From assembly GCA_037349105.1 (NCBI GenBank), contig JAYJMM010000017.1, forward strand, positions 1,240,001 through 1,304,000: DNA of 64,000 nucleotides. The letters are read 5' to 3'. Shown here one piece after another: positions 19,701-31,700 of this stretch. Below the pieces are notes generated by a model. It was not told the origin of the DNA. It saw only the letters and a list, made by a program, of their open reading frames with translations, and did not search any database. This DNA comes from Limnomonas spitsbergensis. Lineage: Eukaryota; Chlorophyta; Chlorophyceae; Chlamydomonadales. Positions within the stretch are counted from its first letter, which is position 1; every line of letters begins with the position of its first letter. Both the position numbers and the translations under genes were made by a program.

Positions 19701-22700
19701 CTGGTAGGGGAGGTGCCTGCAGCTGGTAGGGGGGTGCCTGCAGCTGGTAGGAGGGGTGCCAGCAGCTGGTAGGAGGGGTGCCTGCAGCTGGTAGGAGGGG
19801 TGCCTGCAGCTGGTAGGAGGGGTGCCAGCAGCTGGTAGGAGGGGTGCCTGCAGCTGGTAGGAGGGGTGTCTGCAGCTGGTAGGAGGGGTACCTGCAGATG
19901 GTAGGGGGGGTGCCTGCAGCTGGTAGGGGGGTGCCTGCAGTTGGTAGGAGGGGTGCCAGCAGCTGGTAGGAGGGGTGCCTGCAGCTGGTAGGAGGGGTGT
20001 CTGCAGTTGGTAGGAGGGGTACCTGCAGATGGTAGGGGGGGTGCCTGCAGCTGGTAGGGGGGTGCCTGCAGCTGGTAGGAGGGGTGCCAGCAGCTGGTAG
20101 GAGGGGTGCCAGCAGCTGGTAGGAGGGGTGCCTGCAGCTGGTAGGAGGGGTGCCTGCAGCTGGTAGGAGGGGTGCCTGCGGCTGGTAGGAGGGGTGCCTG
20201 CAGCTGGTAGGAGGGGTGCCTGCAGCTGGTAGGAGGGGTGCCAGCAGCTGGTAGGAGGGGTGCCTGCAGCTGGTAGGAGGGGTGCCAGCAGCTGGTAGGG
20301 GGGTACCTGCAGCTGGTAGGGGGGTACCTGCAGCTGGTAGGAGGGGTGCCTGGAGCTGGTAGGAGGGGTGCCTGCAGCTGGTAGGAGGGGTGCCAGCAGC
20401 TGGTAGGAGGGGTGCCTGCAGCTGGTAGGAGGGGTACCTGCAGCTGGTAGGAGGGGTGCCTGCAGCTGGTAGGAGGGGTGCCTGCAGCTGGTAGGAGGGG
20501 TGCCTGCAGCTGGTAGGAGGGGTAGTGCCTGCAGCTGGTAGGAGGGGTGCCTGCAGCTGGTAGGAGGGGTGGTGCCTGCAGCTGGTAGGAGGGGTGCCTG
20601 CAGCTGGTAGGGGGGGTGCCTGCAGCTGGTAGGAGGGATGCCTGTAGCTGGTAGCTAGGGGGGGTGCCTGCAGCTGGTAGGAGGGGTGCCTGCAGCTGGT
20701 AGGAGGGGTACCTGCAGCTGGTAGGATGGGTTCCTGCAGCTGGTATGAGGGGTACCTGCAGCTGGTAGGAGGGGTGCCTGCAGCTGGTAGGAGGGGTACC
20801 TGCAGCTGGTAGGGGGGTGCCTGCAGCTGGTAGGAGGGGTGCCAGCAGCTGGTAGGGGAGGTGCCTGCAGCTGGTAGGGGGGTGCCTGCAGCTGGTAGGA
20901 GGGGTGCCAGCAGCTGGTAGGAGGGGTGCCTGCAGCTGGTAGGAGGGGTGCCTGCAGCTGGTAGGAGGGGTGCCAGCAGCTGGTAGGAGGGGTGCCTGCA
21001 GCTGGTAGGAGGGGTGTCTGCAGCTGGTAGGAGGGGTACCTGCAGATGGTAGGGGGGGTGCCTGCAGCTGGTAGGGGGGTGCCTGCAGCTGGTAGGAGGG
21101 GTGCCAGCAGCTGGTAGGAGGGGTGCCTGCAGCTGGTAGGAGGGGTGCCTGCAGCTGGTAGGAGGGGTGCCTGCAGCTGGTAGGAGGGGTGCCTGCGGCT
21201 GGTAGGAGGGGTGCCTGCAGCTGGTAGGAGGGGTGCCTGCAGCTGGTAGGAGGGGTGCCAGCAGCTGGTAGGAGGGGTGCCTGCAGCTGGTAGGAGGGGT
21301 GCCAGCAGCTGGTAGGAGGGGTGCCTGCAGCTGGTAGGAGGGGTGCCTGCAGCTGGTAGGAGGGGTGCCAGCAGCTGGTAGGGGGGTACCTGCAGCTGGT
21401 AGGAGGGGTGCCAGCAGCTGGTAGGGGGGGTGCCTGCAGCTGGTAGGAGGGATGCCTGTAGCTGGTAGCTAGGGGGGGTGCCTGCAGCTGGTAGGAGGGG
21501 TGCCTGCAGCTGGTAGGAGGGGTACCTGCAGCTGGTAGGATGGGTACCTGCAGCTGGTATGAGGGGTACCTGCAGCTGGTAGGAGGGGTGCCTGCAGCTG
21601 GTAGGAGGGGTACCTGCAGCTGGTAGGGGGGGTGTCTGCAGCTAGTAGGAGGGGGGTGCCAGCAGCTGGTAGGGGAGGTGCCTGCAGCTGGTAGGGGGGT
21701 GCCTGCAGCTGGTAGGAGGGGTGCCAGCAGCTGGTAGGAGGGGTGCCTGCAGCTGGTAGGAGGGGTGCCTGCAGCTGGTAGGAGGGGTGCCAGCAGCTGG
21801 TAGGAGGGGTGCCTGCAGCTGGTAGGAGGGGTGTCTGCAGCTGGTAGGAGGGGTACCTGCAGATGGTAGGGGGGGTGCCTGCAGCTGGTAGGGGGGTGCC
21901 TGCAGCTGGTAGGAGGGGTGCCAGCAGCTGGTAGGAGGGGTGCCTGCAGCTGGTAGGAGGGGTGTCTGCAGCTGGTAGGAGGGGTACCTGCAGATGGTAG
22001 GGGGGGTGCCTGCAGCTGGTAGGGGGGTGCCTGCAGCTGGTAGGAGGGGTGCCTGCAGCTTGTAGGAGGGGTGCCTGCAGCTGGTAGGAGGGGTGCCTGC
22101 AGCTGGTAGGAGGGGTGCATGCAGCTGGTAGGAGGGGTGCCAGCAGCTGGTAGGAGGGGTGCCTGCAGCTGGTAGGAGGGGTGCCAGCAGCTGGTAGGAG
22201 GGGTGCCTGCAGCTGGTAGGAGGGGTGCCTGCAGCTGGTAGGAGGGGTGCCAGCAGCTGGTAGGGGGGTACCTGCAGCTGGTAGGAGGGGTGCCATCAGC
22301 TGGTAGGAGGGGTGCCTGGAGCTGGTAGGAGGGGTGCCTGCAGCTGGTAGGAGGGGTGCCAGCAGCTGGTAGGAGGGGTGCCTGCAGCTGGTAGGAGGGG
22401 TGCCTGCAGCTGGTAGGAGGGGTGCCTGCAGCTGGTAGGAGGGGTGCCTGCAGCTGGTAGGAGGGGTGCCTGCAGCTGGTAGGAGGGGTGCCAGCAGCTG
22501 GTAGGAGGGGTGGTGCCTGCAGCTGGTAGGAGGGGTGCCTGCAGCTGGTAGGGGGGGGTGCCTGCAGCTGGTAGGAGGGATGCCTGTAGCTGGTAGCTAG
22601 GGGGGGTGCCTGCAGCTGGTAGGAGGGGTGCCTGCAGCTGGTAGGAGGGGTACCTGCAGCTGGTAGGATGGGTACCTGCAGCTGGTATGAGGGGTACCTG

Positions 22701-25700
22701 CAGCTGGTAGGAGGGGTGCCTGCAGCTGGTAGGAGGGGTACCTGCAGCTGGTAGGGGGGTGCCTGCAGCTGGTAGGAGGGGGGTGCCAGCAGCTGGTAGG
22801 GGAGGTGCCTGCAGCTGGTAGGGGGGTGCCTGCAGCTGGTAGGAGGGGTGCCAGCAGCTGGTAGGAGGGGTGCCTGCAGCTGGTAGGAGGGGTGCCTGCA
22901 GCTGGTAGGAGGGGTGTCTGCAGCTAGTAGGAGGGGTACCTGCAGATGGTAGGGGGGGTGCCTGCAGCTGGTAGGGGGGTGCCTGCAGCTGGTAGGAGGG
23001 GTGCCAGCAGCTGGTAGGAGGGGTGCCTGCAGCTGGTAGGAGGGGTGCCTGCAGCTGGTAGGAGGGGTGCCTGCAGCTGGTAGGAGGGGTGCCTGCGGCT
23101 GGTAGGAGGGGTGCCTGCAGCTGGTAGGAGGGGTGCCTGCAGCTGGTAGGAGGGGTGCCAGCAGCTGGTAGGAGGGGTGCCTGCAGCTGGTAGGAGGGGT
23201 GCCAGCAGCTGGTAGGAGGGGTGCCTGCAGCTGGTAGGAGGGGTGCCTGCAGCTGGTAGGAGGGGTGCCAGCAGCTGGTAGGGGGGTACCTGCAGCTGGT
23301 AGGAGGGGTGCCAGCAGCTGGTAGGAGGGGTGCCTGGAGCTGGTAGGAGGGGTGCCTGCAGCTGGTAGGAGGGGTGCCAGCAGCTGGTAGGAGGGGTGCC
23401 TGCAGCTGGTAGGAGGGGTACCTGCAGCTGGTAGGAGGGGTGCCTGCAGCTGGTAGGAGGGGTGCCAGCAGCTGGTAGGAGGGGTGCCTGCAGCTGGTAG
23501 GAGGGGTGCCAGCAGCTGGTAGGAGGGGTGCCTGCAGCTGGTAGGAGGGGTGCCTGCAGCTGGTAGGAGGGGTGCCAGCAGCTGGTAGGGGGGTACCTGC
23601 AGCTGGTAGGAGGGGTGCCAGCAGCTGGTAGGAGGGGTGCCTGGAGCTGGTAGGAGGGGTGCCTGCAGCTGGTAGGAGGGGTGCCAGCAGCTGGTAGGAG
23701 GGGTGCCTGCAGCTGGTAGGAGGGGTACCTGCAGCTGGTAGGAGGGGTGCCTGCAGCTGGTAGGAGGGGTGCCTGCAGCTGGTAGGAGGGGTACCTGCAG
23801 CTGGTAGGAGGGGTGGTGCCTGCAGCTGGTAGGAGGGGTGCCTGCAGCTGGTAGGGGGGGGTGCCTGCAGCTGGTAGGAGGGATGCCTGTAGCTGGTAGC
23901 TAGGGGGGGTGCCTGCAGCTGGTAGGAGGGGTGCCTGCAGCTGGTAGGAGGGGTACCTGCAGCTGGTAGGATGGGTACCTGCAGCTGGTATGAGGGGTAC
24001 CTGCAGCTGGTAGGAGGGGTGCCTGCAGCTGGTAGGAGGGGTACCTGCAGCTGGTAGGAGGGGTGCCTGCAGCTGGTAGGAGGGGTGCCTGCAGCTGGTA
24101 GGAGGGGTGCCTGCAGCTGGTAGGAGGGGTGCCAGCAGCTGGTAGGAGGGGTGCCTGCAGCTGGTAGGAGGGGTGCCAGCAGCTGGTAGGAGGGGTGCCT
24201 GCAGCTGGTAGGAGGGGTGCCTGCAGCTGGTAGGAGGGGTGCCAGCAGCTGGTAGGGGGGTACCTGCAGCTGGTAGGAGGGGTGCCAGCAGCTGGTAGGA
24301 GGGGTGCCTGGAGCTGGTAGGAGGGGTGCCTGCAGCTGGTAGGAGGGGTGCCAGCAGCTGGTAGGAGGGGTGCCTGCAGCTGGTAGGAGGGGTGCCTGCA
24401 GCTGGTAGGAGGGGTGCCTGCAGCTGGTAGGAGGGGTGCCTGCAGCTGGTAGGAGGGGTGCCTGCAGCTGGTAGGAGGGGTGCCTGCAGCTGGTAGGAGG
24501 GGTGCCAGCAGCTGGTAGGAGGGGTGGTGCCTGCAGCTGGTAGGAGGGGTGCCTGCAGCTGGTAGGGGGGGGTGCCTGCAGCTGGTAGGAGGGATGCCTG
24601 TAGCTGGTAGCTAGGGGGGGTGCCTGCAGCTGGTAGGAGGGGTGCCTGCAGCTGGTAGGAGGGGTACCTGCAGCTGGTAGGATGGGTACCTGCAGCTGGT
24701 ATGAGGGGTACCTGCAGCTGGTAGGAGGGGTGCCTGCAGCTGGTAGGAGGGGTACCTGCAGCTGGTAGGGGGGTGCCTGCAGCTGGTAGGAGGGGGGTGC
24801 CAGCAGCTGGTAGGGGAGGTGCCTGCAGCTGGTAGGGGGGTGCCTGCAGCTGGTAGGAGGGGTGCCAGCAGCTGGTAGGAGGGGTGCCTGCAGCTGGTAG
24901 GAGGGGTGCCTGCAGCTGGTAGGAGGGGTGTCTGCAGCTAGTAGGAGGGGTACCTGCAGATGGTAGGGGGGGTGCCTGCAGCTGGTAGGGGGGGTGCCTG
25001 CGGCTGGTAGGAGGGGTGCCTGCAGCTGGTAGGAGGGGTGCCTGCAGCTGGTAGGAGGGGTGCCAGCAGCTGGTAGGAGGGGTGCCTGCAGCTGGTAGGA
25101 GGGGTGCCAGCAGCTGGTAGGGGGGTACCTGCAGCTGGTAGGGGGGTACCTGCAGCTGGTAGGAGGGGTGCCTGGAGCTGGTAGGAGGGGTGCCTGCAGC
25201 TGGTAGGAGGGGTGCCAGCAGCTGGTAGGAGGGGTGCCTGCAGCTGGTAGGAGGGGTACCTGCAGCTGGTAGGAGGGGTGCCTGCAGCTGGTAGGAGGGG
25301 TGCCTGCAGCTGGTAGGAGGGGTGCCTGCAGCTGGTAGGAGGGGTAGTGCCTGCAGCTGGTAGGAGGGGTGCCTGCAGCTGGTAGGAGGGGTGGTGCCTG
25401 CAGCTGGTAGGAGGGGTGCCTGCAGCTGGTAGGGGGGGTGCCTGCAGCTGGTAGGAGGGATGCCTGTAGCTGGTAGCTAGGGGGGGTGCCTGCAGCTGGT
25501 AGGAGGGGTGCCTGCAGCTGGTAGGAGGGGTACCTGCAGCTGGTAGGATGGGTTCCTGCAGCTGGTATGAGGGGTACCTGCAGCTGGTAGGAGGGGTGCC
25601 TGCAGCTGGTAGGAGGGGTACCTGCAGCTGGTAGGGGGGTGCCTGCAGCTGGTAGGAGGGGTGCCAGCAGCTGGTAGGGGAGGTGCCTGCAGCTGGTAGG

Positions 25701-28700
25701 GGGGTGCCTGCAGCTGGTAGGAGGGGTGCCAGCAGCTGGTAGGAGGGGTGCCTGCAGCTGGTAGGAGGGGTGCCTGCAGCTGGTAGGAGGGGTGCCAGCA
25801 GCTGGTAGGAGGGGTGCCTGCAGCTGGTAGGAGGGGTGTCTGCAGCTGGTAGGAGGGGTACCTGCAGATGGTAGGGGGGGTGCCTGCAGCTGGTAGGGGG
25901 GTGCCTGCAGCTGGTAGGAGGGGTGCCAGCAGCTGGTAGGAGGGGTGCCTGCAGCTGGTAGGAGGGGTGCCTGCAGCTGGTAGGAGGGGTGCCTGCAGCT
26001 GGTAGGAGGGGTGCCTGCGGCTGGTAGGAGGGGTGCCTGCAGCTGGTAGGAGGGGTGCCTGCAGCTGGTAGGAGGGGTGCCAGCAGCTGGTAGGAGGGGT
26101 GCCTGCAGCTGGTAGGAGGGGTGCCAGCAGCTGGTAGGAGGGGTGCCTGCAGCTGGTAGGAGGGGTGCCTGCAGCTGGTAGGAGGGGTGCCAGCAGCTGG
26201 TAGGGGGGTACCTGCAGCTGGTAGGAGGGGTGCCAGCAGCTGGTAGGGGGGGTGCCTGCAGCTGGTAGGAGGGATGCCTGTAGCTGGTAGCTAGGGGGGG
26301 TGCCTGCAGCTGGTAGGAGGGGTGCCTGCAGCTGGTAGGAGGGGTACCTGCAGCTGGTAGGATGGGTACCTGCAGCTGGTATGAGGGGTACCTGCAGCTG
26401 GTAGGAGGGGTGCCTGCAGCTGGTAGGAGGGGTACCTGCAGCTGGTAGGGGGGGTGTCTGCAGCTAGTAGGAGGGGGGTGCCAGCAGCTGGTAGGGGAGG
26501 TGCCTGCAGCTGGTAGGGGGGTGCCTGCAGCTGGTAGGAGGGGTGCCAGCAGCTGGTAGGAGGGGTGCCTGCAGCTGGTAGGAGGGGTGCCTGCAGCTGG
26601 TAGGAGGGGTGCCAGCAGCTGGTAGGAGGGGTGCCTGCAGCTGGTAGGAGGGGTGTCTGCAGCTGGTAGGAGGGGTACCTGCAGATGGTAGGGGGGGTGC
26701 CTGCAGCTGGTAGGGGGGTGCCTGCAGCTGGTAGGAGGGGTGCCAGCAGCTGGTAGGAGGGGTGCCTGCAGCTGGTAGGAGGGGTGTCTGCAGCTGGTAG
26801 GAGGGGTACCTGCAGATGGTAGGGGGGGTGCCTGCAGCTGGTAGGGGGGTGCCTGCAGCTGGTAGGAGGGGTGCCTGCAGCTTGTAGGAGGGGTGCCTGC
26901 AGCTGGTAGGAGGGGTGCCTGCAGCTGGTAGGAGGGGTGCATGCAGCTGGTAGGAGGGGTGCCAGCAGCTGGTAGGAGGGGTGCCTGCAGCTGGTAGGAG
27001 GGGTGCCAGCAGCTGGTAGGAGGGGTGCCTGCAGCTGGTAGGAGGGGTGCCTGCAGCTGGTAGGAGGGGTGCCAGCAGCTGGTAGGGGGGTACCTGCAGC
27101 TGGTAGGAGGGGTGCCATCAGCTGGTAGGAGGGGTGCCTGGAGCTGGTAGGAGGGGTGCCTGCAGCTGGTAGGAGGGGTGCCAGCAGCTGGTAGGAGGGG
27201 TGCCTGCAGCTGGTAGGAGGGGTGCCTGCAGCTGGTAGGAGGGGTGCCTGCAGCTGGTAGGAGGGGTGCCTGCAGCTGGTAGGAGGGGTGCCTGCAGCTG
27301 GTAGGAGGGGTGCCAGCAGCTGGTAGGAGGGGTGGTGCCTGCAGCTGGTAGGAGGGGTGCCTGCAGCTGGTAGGGGGGGGTGCCTGCAGCTGGTAGGAGG
27401 GATGCCTGTAGCTGGTAGCTAGGGGGGGTGCCTGCAGCTGGTAGGAGGGGTGCCTGCAGCTGGTAGGAGGGGTACCTGCAGCTGGTAGGATGGGTACCTG
27501 CAGCTGGTATGAGGGGTACCTGCAGCTGGTAGGAGGGGTGCCTGCAGCTGGTAGGAGGGGTACCTGCAGCTGGTAGGGGGGTGCCTGCAGCTGGTAGGAG
27601 GGGGGTGCCAGCAGCTGGTAGGGGAGGTGCCTGCAGCTGGTAGGGGGGTGCCTGCAGCTGGTAGGAGGGGTGCCAGCAGCTGGTAGGAGGGGTGCCTGCA
27701 GCTGGTAGGAGGGGTGCCTGCAGCTGGTAGGAGGGGTGTCTGCAGCTAGTAGGAGGGGTACCTGCAGATGGTAGGGGGGGTGCCTGCAGCTGGTAGGGGG
27801 GTGCCTGCAGCTGGTAGGAGGGGTGCCAGCAGCTGGTAGGAGGGGTGCCTGCAGCTGGTAGGAGGGGTGCCTGCAGCTGGTAGGAGGGGTGCCTGCAGCT
27901 GGTAGGAGGGGTGCCTGCGGCTGGTAGGAGGGGTGCCTGCAGCTGGTAGGAGGGGTGCCTGCAGCTGGTAGGAGGGGTGCCAGCAGCTGGTAGGAGGGGT
28001 GCCTGCAGCTGGTAGGAGGGGTGCCAGCAGCTGGTAGGAGGGGTGCCTGCAGCTGGTAGGAGGGGTGCCTGCAGCTGGTAGGAGGGGTGCCAGCAGCTGG
28101 TAGGGGGGTACCTGCAGCTGGTAGGAGGGGTGCCAGCAGCTGGTAGGAGGGGTGCCTGGAGCTGGTAGGAGGGGTGCCTGCAGCTGGTAGGAGGGGTGCC
28201 AGCAGCTGGTAGGAGGGGTGCCTGCAGCTGGTAGGAGGGGTACCTGCAACTGGTAGGAGGGGTGCCTGCAGCTGGTAGGAGGGGTGCCAGCAGCTGGTAG
28301 GAGGGGTGCCTGCAGCTGGTAGGAGGGGTGCCAGCAGCTGGTAGGAGGGGTGCCTGCAGCTGGTAGGAGGGGTGCCTGCAGCTGGTAGGAGGGGTGCCAG
28401 CAGCTGGTAGGGGGGTACCTGCAGCTGGTAGGAGGGGTGCCAGCAGCTGGTAGGAGGGGTGCCTGGAGCTGGTAGGAGGGGTGCCTGCAGCTGGTAGGAG
28501 GGGTGCCAGCAGCTGGTAGGAGGGGTGTCTGCAGCTGGTAGGAGGGGTACCTGCAGCTGGTAGGAGGGGTGCCTGCAGCTGGTAGGAGGGGTGCCTGCAG
28601 CTGGTAGGAGGGGTACCTGCAGCTGGTAGGAGGGGTGGTGCCTGCAGCTGGTAGGAGGGGTGCCTGCAGCTGGTAGGGGGGGGTGCCTGCAGCTGGTAGG

Positions 28701-31700
28701 AGGGATGCCTGTAGCTGGTAGCTAGGGGGGGTGCCTGCAGCTGGTAGGAGGGGTGCCTGCAGCTGGTAGGAGGGGTACCTGCAGCTGGTAGGATGGGTAC
28801 CTGCAGCTGGTATGAGGGGTACCTGCAGCTGGTAGGAGGGGTGCCTGCAGCTGGTAGGAGGGGTACCTGCAGCTGGTAGGAGGGGTGCCTGCAGCTGGTA
28901 GGAGGGGTGCCTGCAGCTGGTAGGAGGGGTGCCTGCAGCTGGTAGGAGGGGTGCCAGCAGCTGGTAGGAGGGGTGCCTGCAGCTGGTAGGAGGGGTGCCA
29001 GCAGCTGGTAGGAGGGGTGCCTGCAGCTGGTAGGAGGGGTGCCTGCAGCTGGTAGGAGGGGTGCCAGCAGCTGGTAGGGGGGTACCTGCAGCTGGTAGGA
29101 GGGGTGCCAGCAGCTGGTAGGAGGGGTGCCTGGAGCTGGTAGGAGGGGTGCCTGCAGCTGGTAGGAGGGGTGCCAGCAGCTGGTAGGAGGGGTGCCTGCA
29201 GCTGGTAGGAGGGGTGCCTGCAGCTGGTAGGAGGGGTGCCTGCAGCTGGTAGGAGGGGTGCCTGCAGCTGGTAGGAGGGGTGCCTGCAGCTGGTAGGAGG
29301 GGTGCCTGCAGCTGGTAGGAGGGGTGCCAGCAGCTGGTAGGAGGGGTGGTGCCTGCAGCTGGTAGGAGGGGTGCCTGCAGCTGGTAGGGGGGGGTGCCTG
29401 CAGCTGGTAGGAGGGATGCCTGTAGCTGGTAGCTAGGGGGGGTGCCTGCAGCTGGTAGGAGGGGTGCCTGCAGCTGGTAGGAGGGGTACCTGCAGCTGGT
29501 AGGATGGGTACCTGCAGCTGGTATGAGGGGTACCTGCAGCTGGTAGGAGGGGTGCCTGCAGCTGGTAGGAGGGGTACCTGCAGCTGGTAGGGGGGTGCCT
29601 GCAGCTGGTAGGAGGGGGGTGCCAGCAGCTGGTAGGGGAGGTGCCTGCAGCTGGTAGGGGGGTGCCTGCAGCTGGTAGGAGGGGTGCCAGCAGCTGGTAG
29701 GAGGGGTGCCTGCAGCTGGTAGGAGGGGTGCCTGCAGCTGGTAGGAGGGGTGTCTGCAGCTAGTAGGAGGGGTACCTGCAGATGGTAGGGGGGGTGCCTG
29801 CAGCTGGTAGGGGGGTGCCTGCAGCTGGTAGGAGGGGTGCCAGCAGCTGGTAGGAGGGGTGCCTGCAGCTGGTAGGAGGGGTGCCTGCAGCTGGTAGGAG
29901 GGGTGCCTGCAGCTGGTAGGAGGGGTGCCTGCGGCTGGTAGGAGGGGTGCCTGCAGCTGGTAGGAGGGGTGCCTGCAGCTGGTAGGAGGGGTGCCAGCAG
30001 CTGGTAGGAGGGGTGCCTGGAGCTGGTAGGAGGGGTGCCAGCAGCTGGTAGGAGGGGTGCCTGCAGCTGGTAGGAGGGGTGCCTGCAGCTGGTAGGAGGG
30101 GTGCCAGCAGCTGGTAGGGGGGTACCTGCAGCTGGTAGGAGGGGTGTCAGCAGCTGGTAGGAGGGGTGCCTGGAGCTGGTAGGAGGGGTGCCTGCAGCTG
30201 GTAGGAGGGGTGCCAGCAGCTGGTAGGAGGGGTGCCTGCAGCTGGTAGGAGGGGTACCTGCAGCTGGTAGGAGGGGTGCCTGCAGCTGGTAGGAGGGGTG
30301 CCAGCAGCTGGTAGGAGGGGTGCCTGCAGCTGGTAGGAGGGGTGCCAGCAGCTGGTAGGAGGGGTGCCTGCAGCTGGTAGGAGGGGTGCCTGCAGCTGGT
30401 AGGAGGGGTGCCAGCAGCTGGTAGGGGGGTACCTGCAGCTGGTAGGAGGGGTGCCAGCAGCTGGTAGGAGGGGTGCCTGGAGCTGGTAGGAGGGGTGCCT
30501 GCAGCTGGTAGGAGGGGTGCCAGCAGCTGGTAGGAGGGGTGCCTGCAGCTGGTAGGAGGGGTACCTGCAGCTGGTAGGAGGGGTGCCTGCAGCTGGTAGG
30601 AGGGGTGCCTGCAGCTGGTAGGAGGGGTGCCTGCAGCTGGTAGGAGGGGTGGTGCCTGCAGCTGGTAGGAGGGGTGCCTGCAGCTGGTAGGGGGGGGTGC
30701 CTGCAGCTGGTAGGAGGGATGCCTGTAGCTGGTAGCTAGGGGGGGTGCCTGCAGCTGGTAGGAGGGGTGCCTGCAGCTGGTAGGAGGGGTACCTGCAGCT
30801 GGTAGGATGGGTACCTGCAGCTGGTATGAGGGGTACCTGCAGCTGGTAGGAGGGGTGCCTGCAGCTGGTAGGAGGGGTACCTGCAGCTGGTAGGGGGGTG
30901 CCTGCAGCTGGTAGGAGGGGGGTGCCAGCAGCTGGTAGGGGAGGTGCCTGCAGCTGGTAGGGGGGTGCCTGCAGCTGGTAGGAGGGGTGCCAGCAGCTGG
31001 TAGGAGGGGTGCCTGCAGCTGGTAGGAGGGGTGCCTGCAGCTGGTAGGAGGGGTGCCAGCAGCTGGTAGGAGGGGTGCCTGCAGCTGGTAGGAGGGGTGT
31101 CTGCAGCTGGTAGGAGGGGTACCTGCAGATGGTAGGGGGGGTGCCTGCAGCTGGTAGGGGGGTGCCTGCAGCTGGTAGGAGGGGTGCCAGCAGCTGGTAG
31201 GGGGGGTGCCTGCAGCTGGTAGGAGGGGTGCCTGCAGCTGGTAGGAGGGGTGCCTGCGGCTGGTAGGAGGGGTGCCTGCAGCTGGTAGGAGGGGTGCCTG
31301 CAGCTGGTAGGAGGGGTGCCAGCAGCTGGTAGGAGGGGTGCCTGCAGCTGGTAGGAGGGGTGCCAGCAGCTGGTAGGAGGGGTGCCTGCAGCTGGTAGGA
31401 GGGGTGCCTGCAGCTGGTAGGAGGGGTGCCAGCAGCTGGTAGGGGGGTACCTGCAGCTGGTAGGAGGGGTGCCAGCAGCTGGTAGGAGGGGTGCCTGGAG
31501 CTGGTAGGAGGGGTGCCTGCAGCTGGTAGGAGGGGTGCCAGCAGCTGGTAGGAGGGGTGCCTGCAGCTGGTAGGAGGGGTACCTGCAGCTGGTAGGAGGG
31601 GTGCCTGCAGCTGGTAGGTGGGGTGCCTGCAGCTGGTAGGAGGGGTGCCTGCAGCTGGTAGGAGGGGTGCCAGCAGCTGGTAGGAGGGGTACCTGCAGCT

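Noticed and set aside
15729..28249. Very long minus-strand open frames (up to 1548 codons) of Pro/Ser/Tyr/Gln/Leu-rich protein
   Set aside because: They lie wholly within the 22-bp array. Three units (66 bp) give a stop-free 22-residue period on this strand, and frames end where the GTAGCTAGG marker supplies TAG. They run antisense to the transporter intron and have no non-repeat domain.
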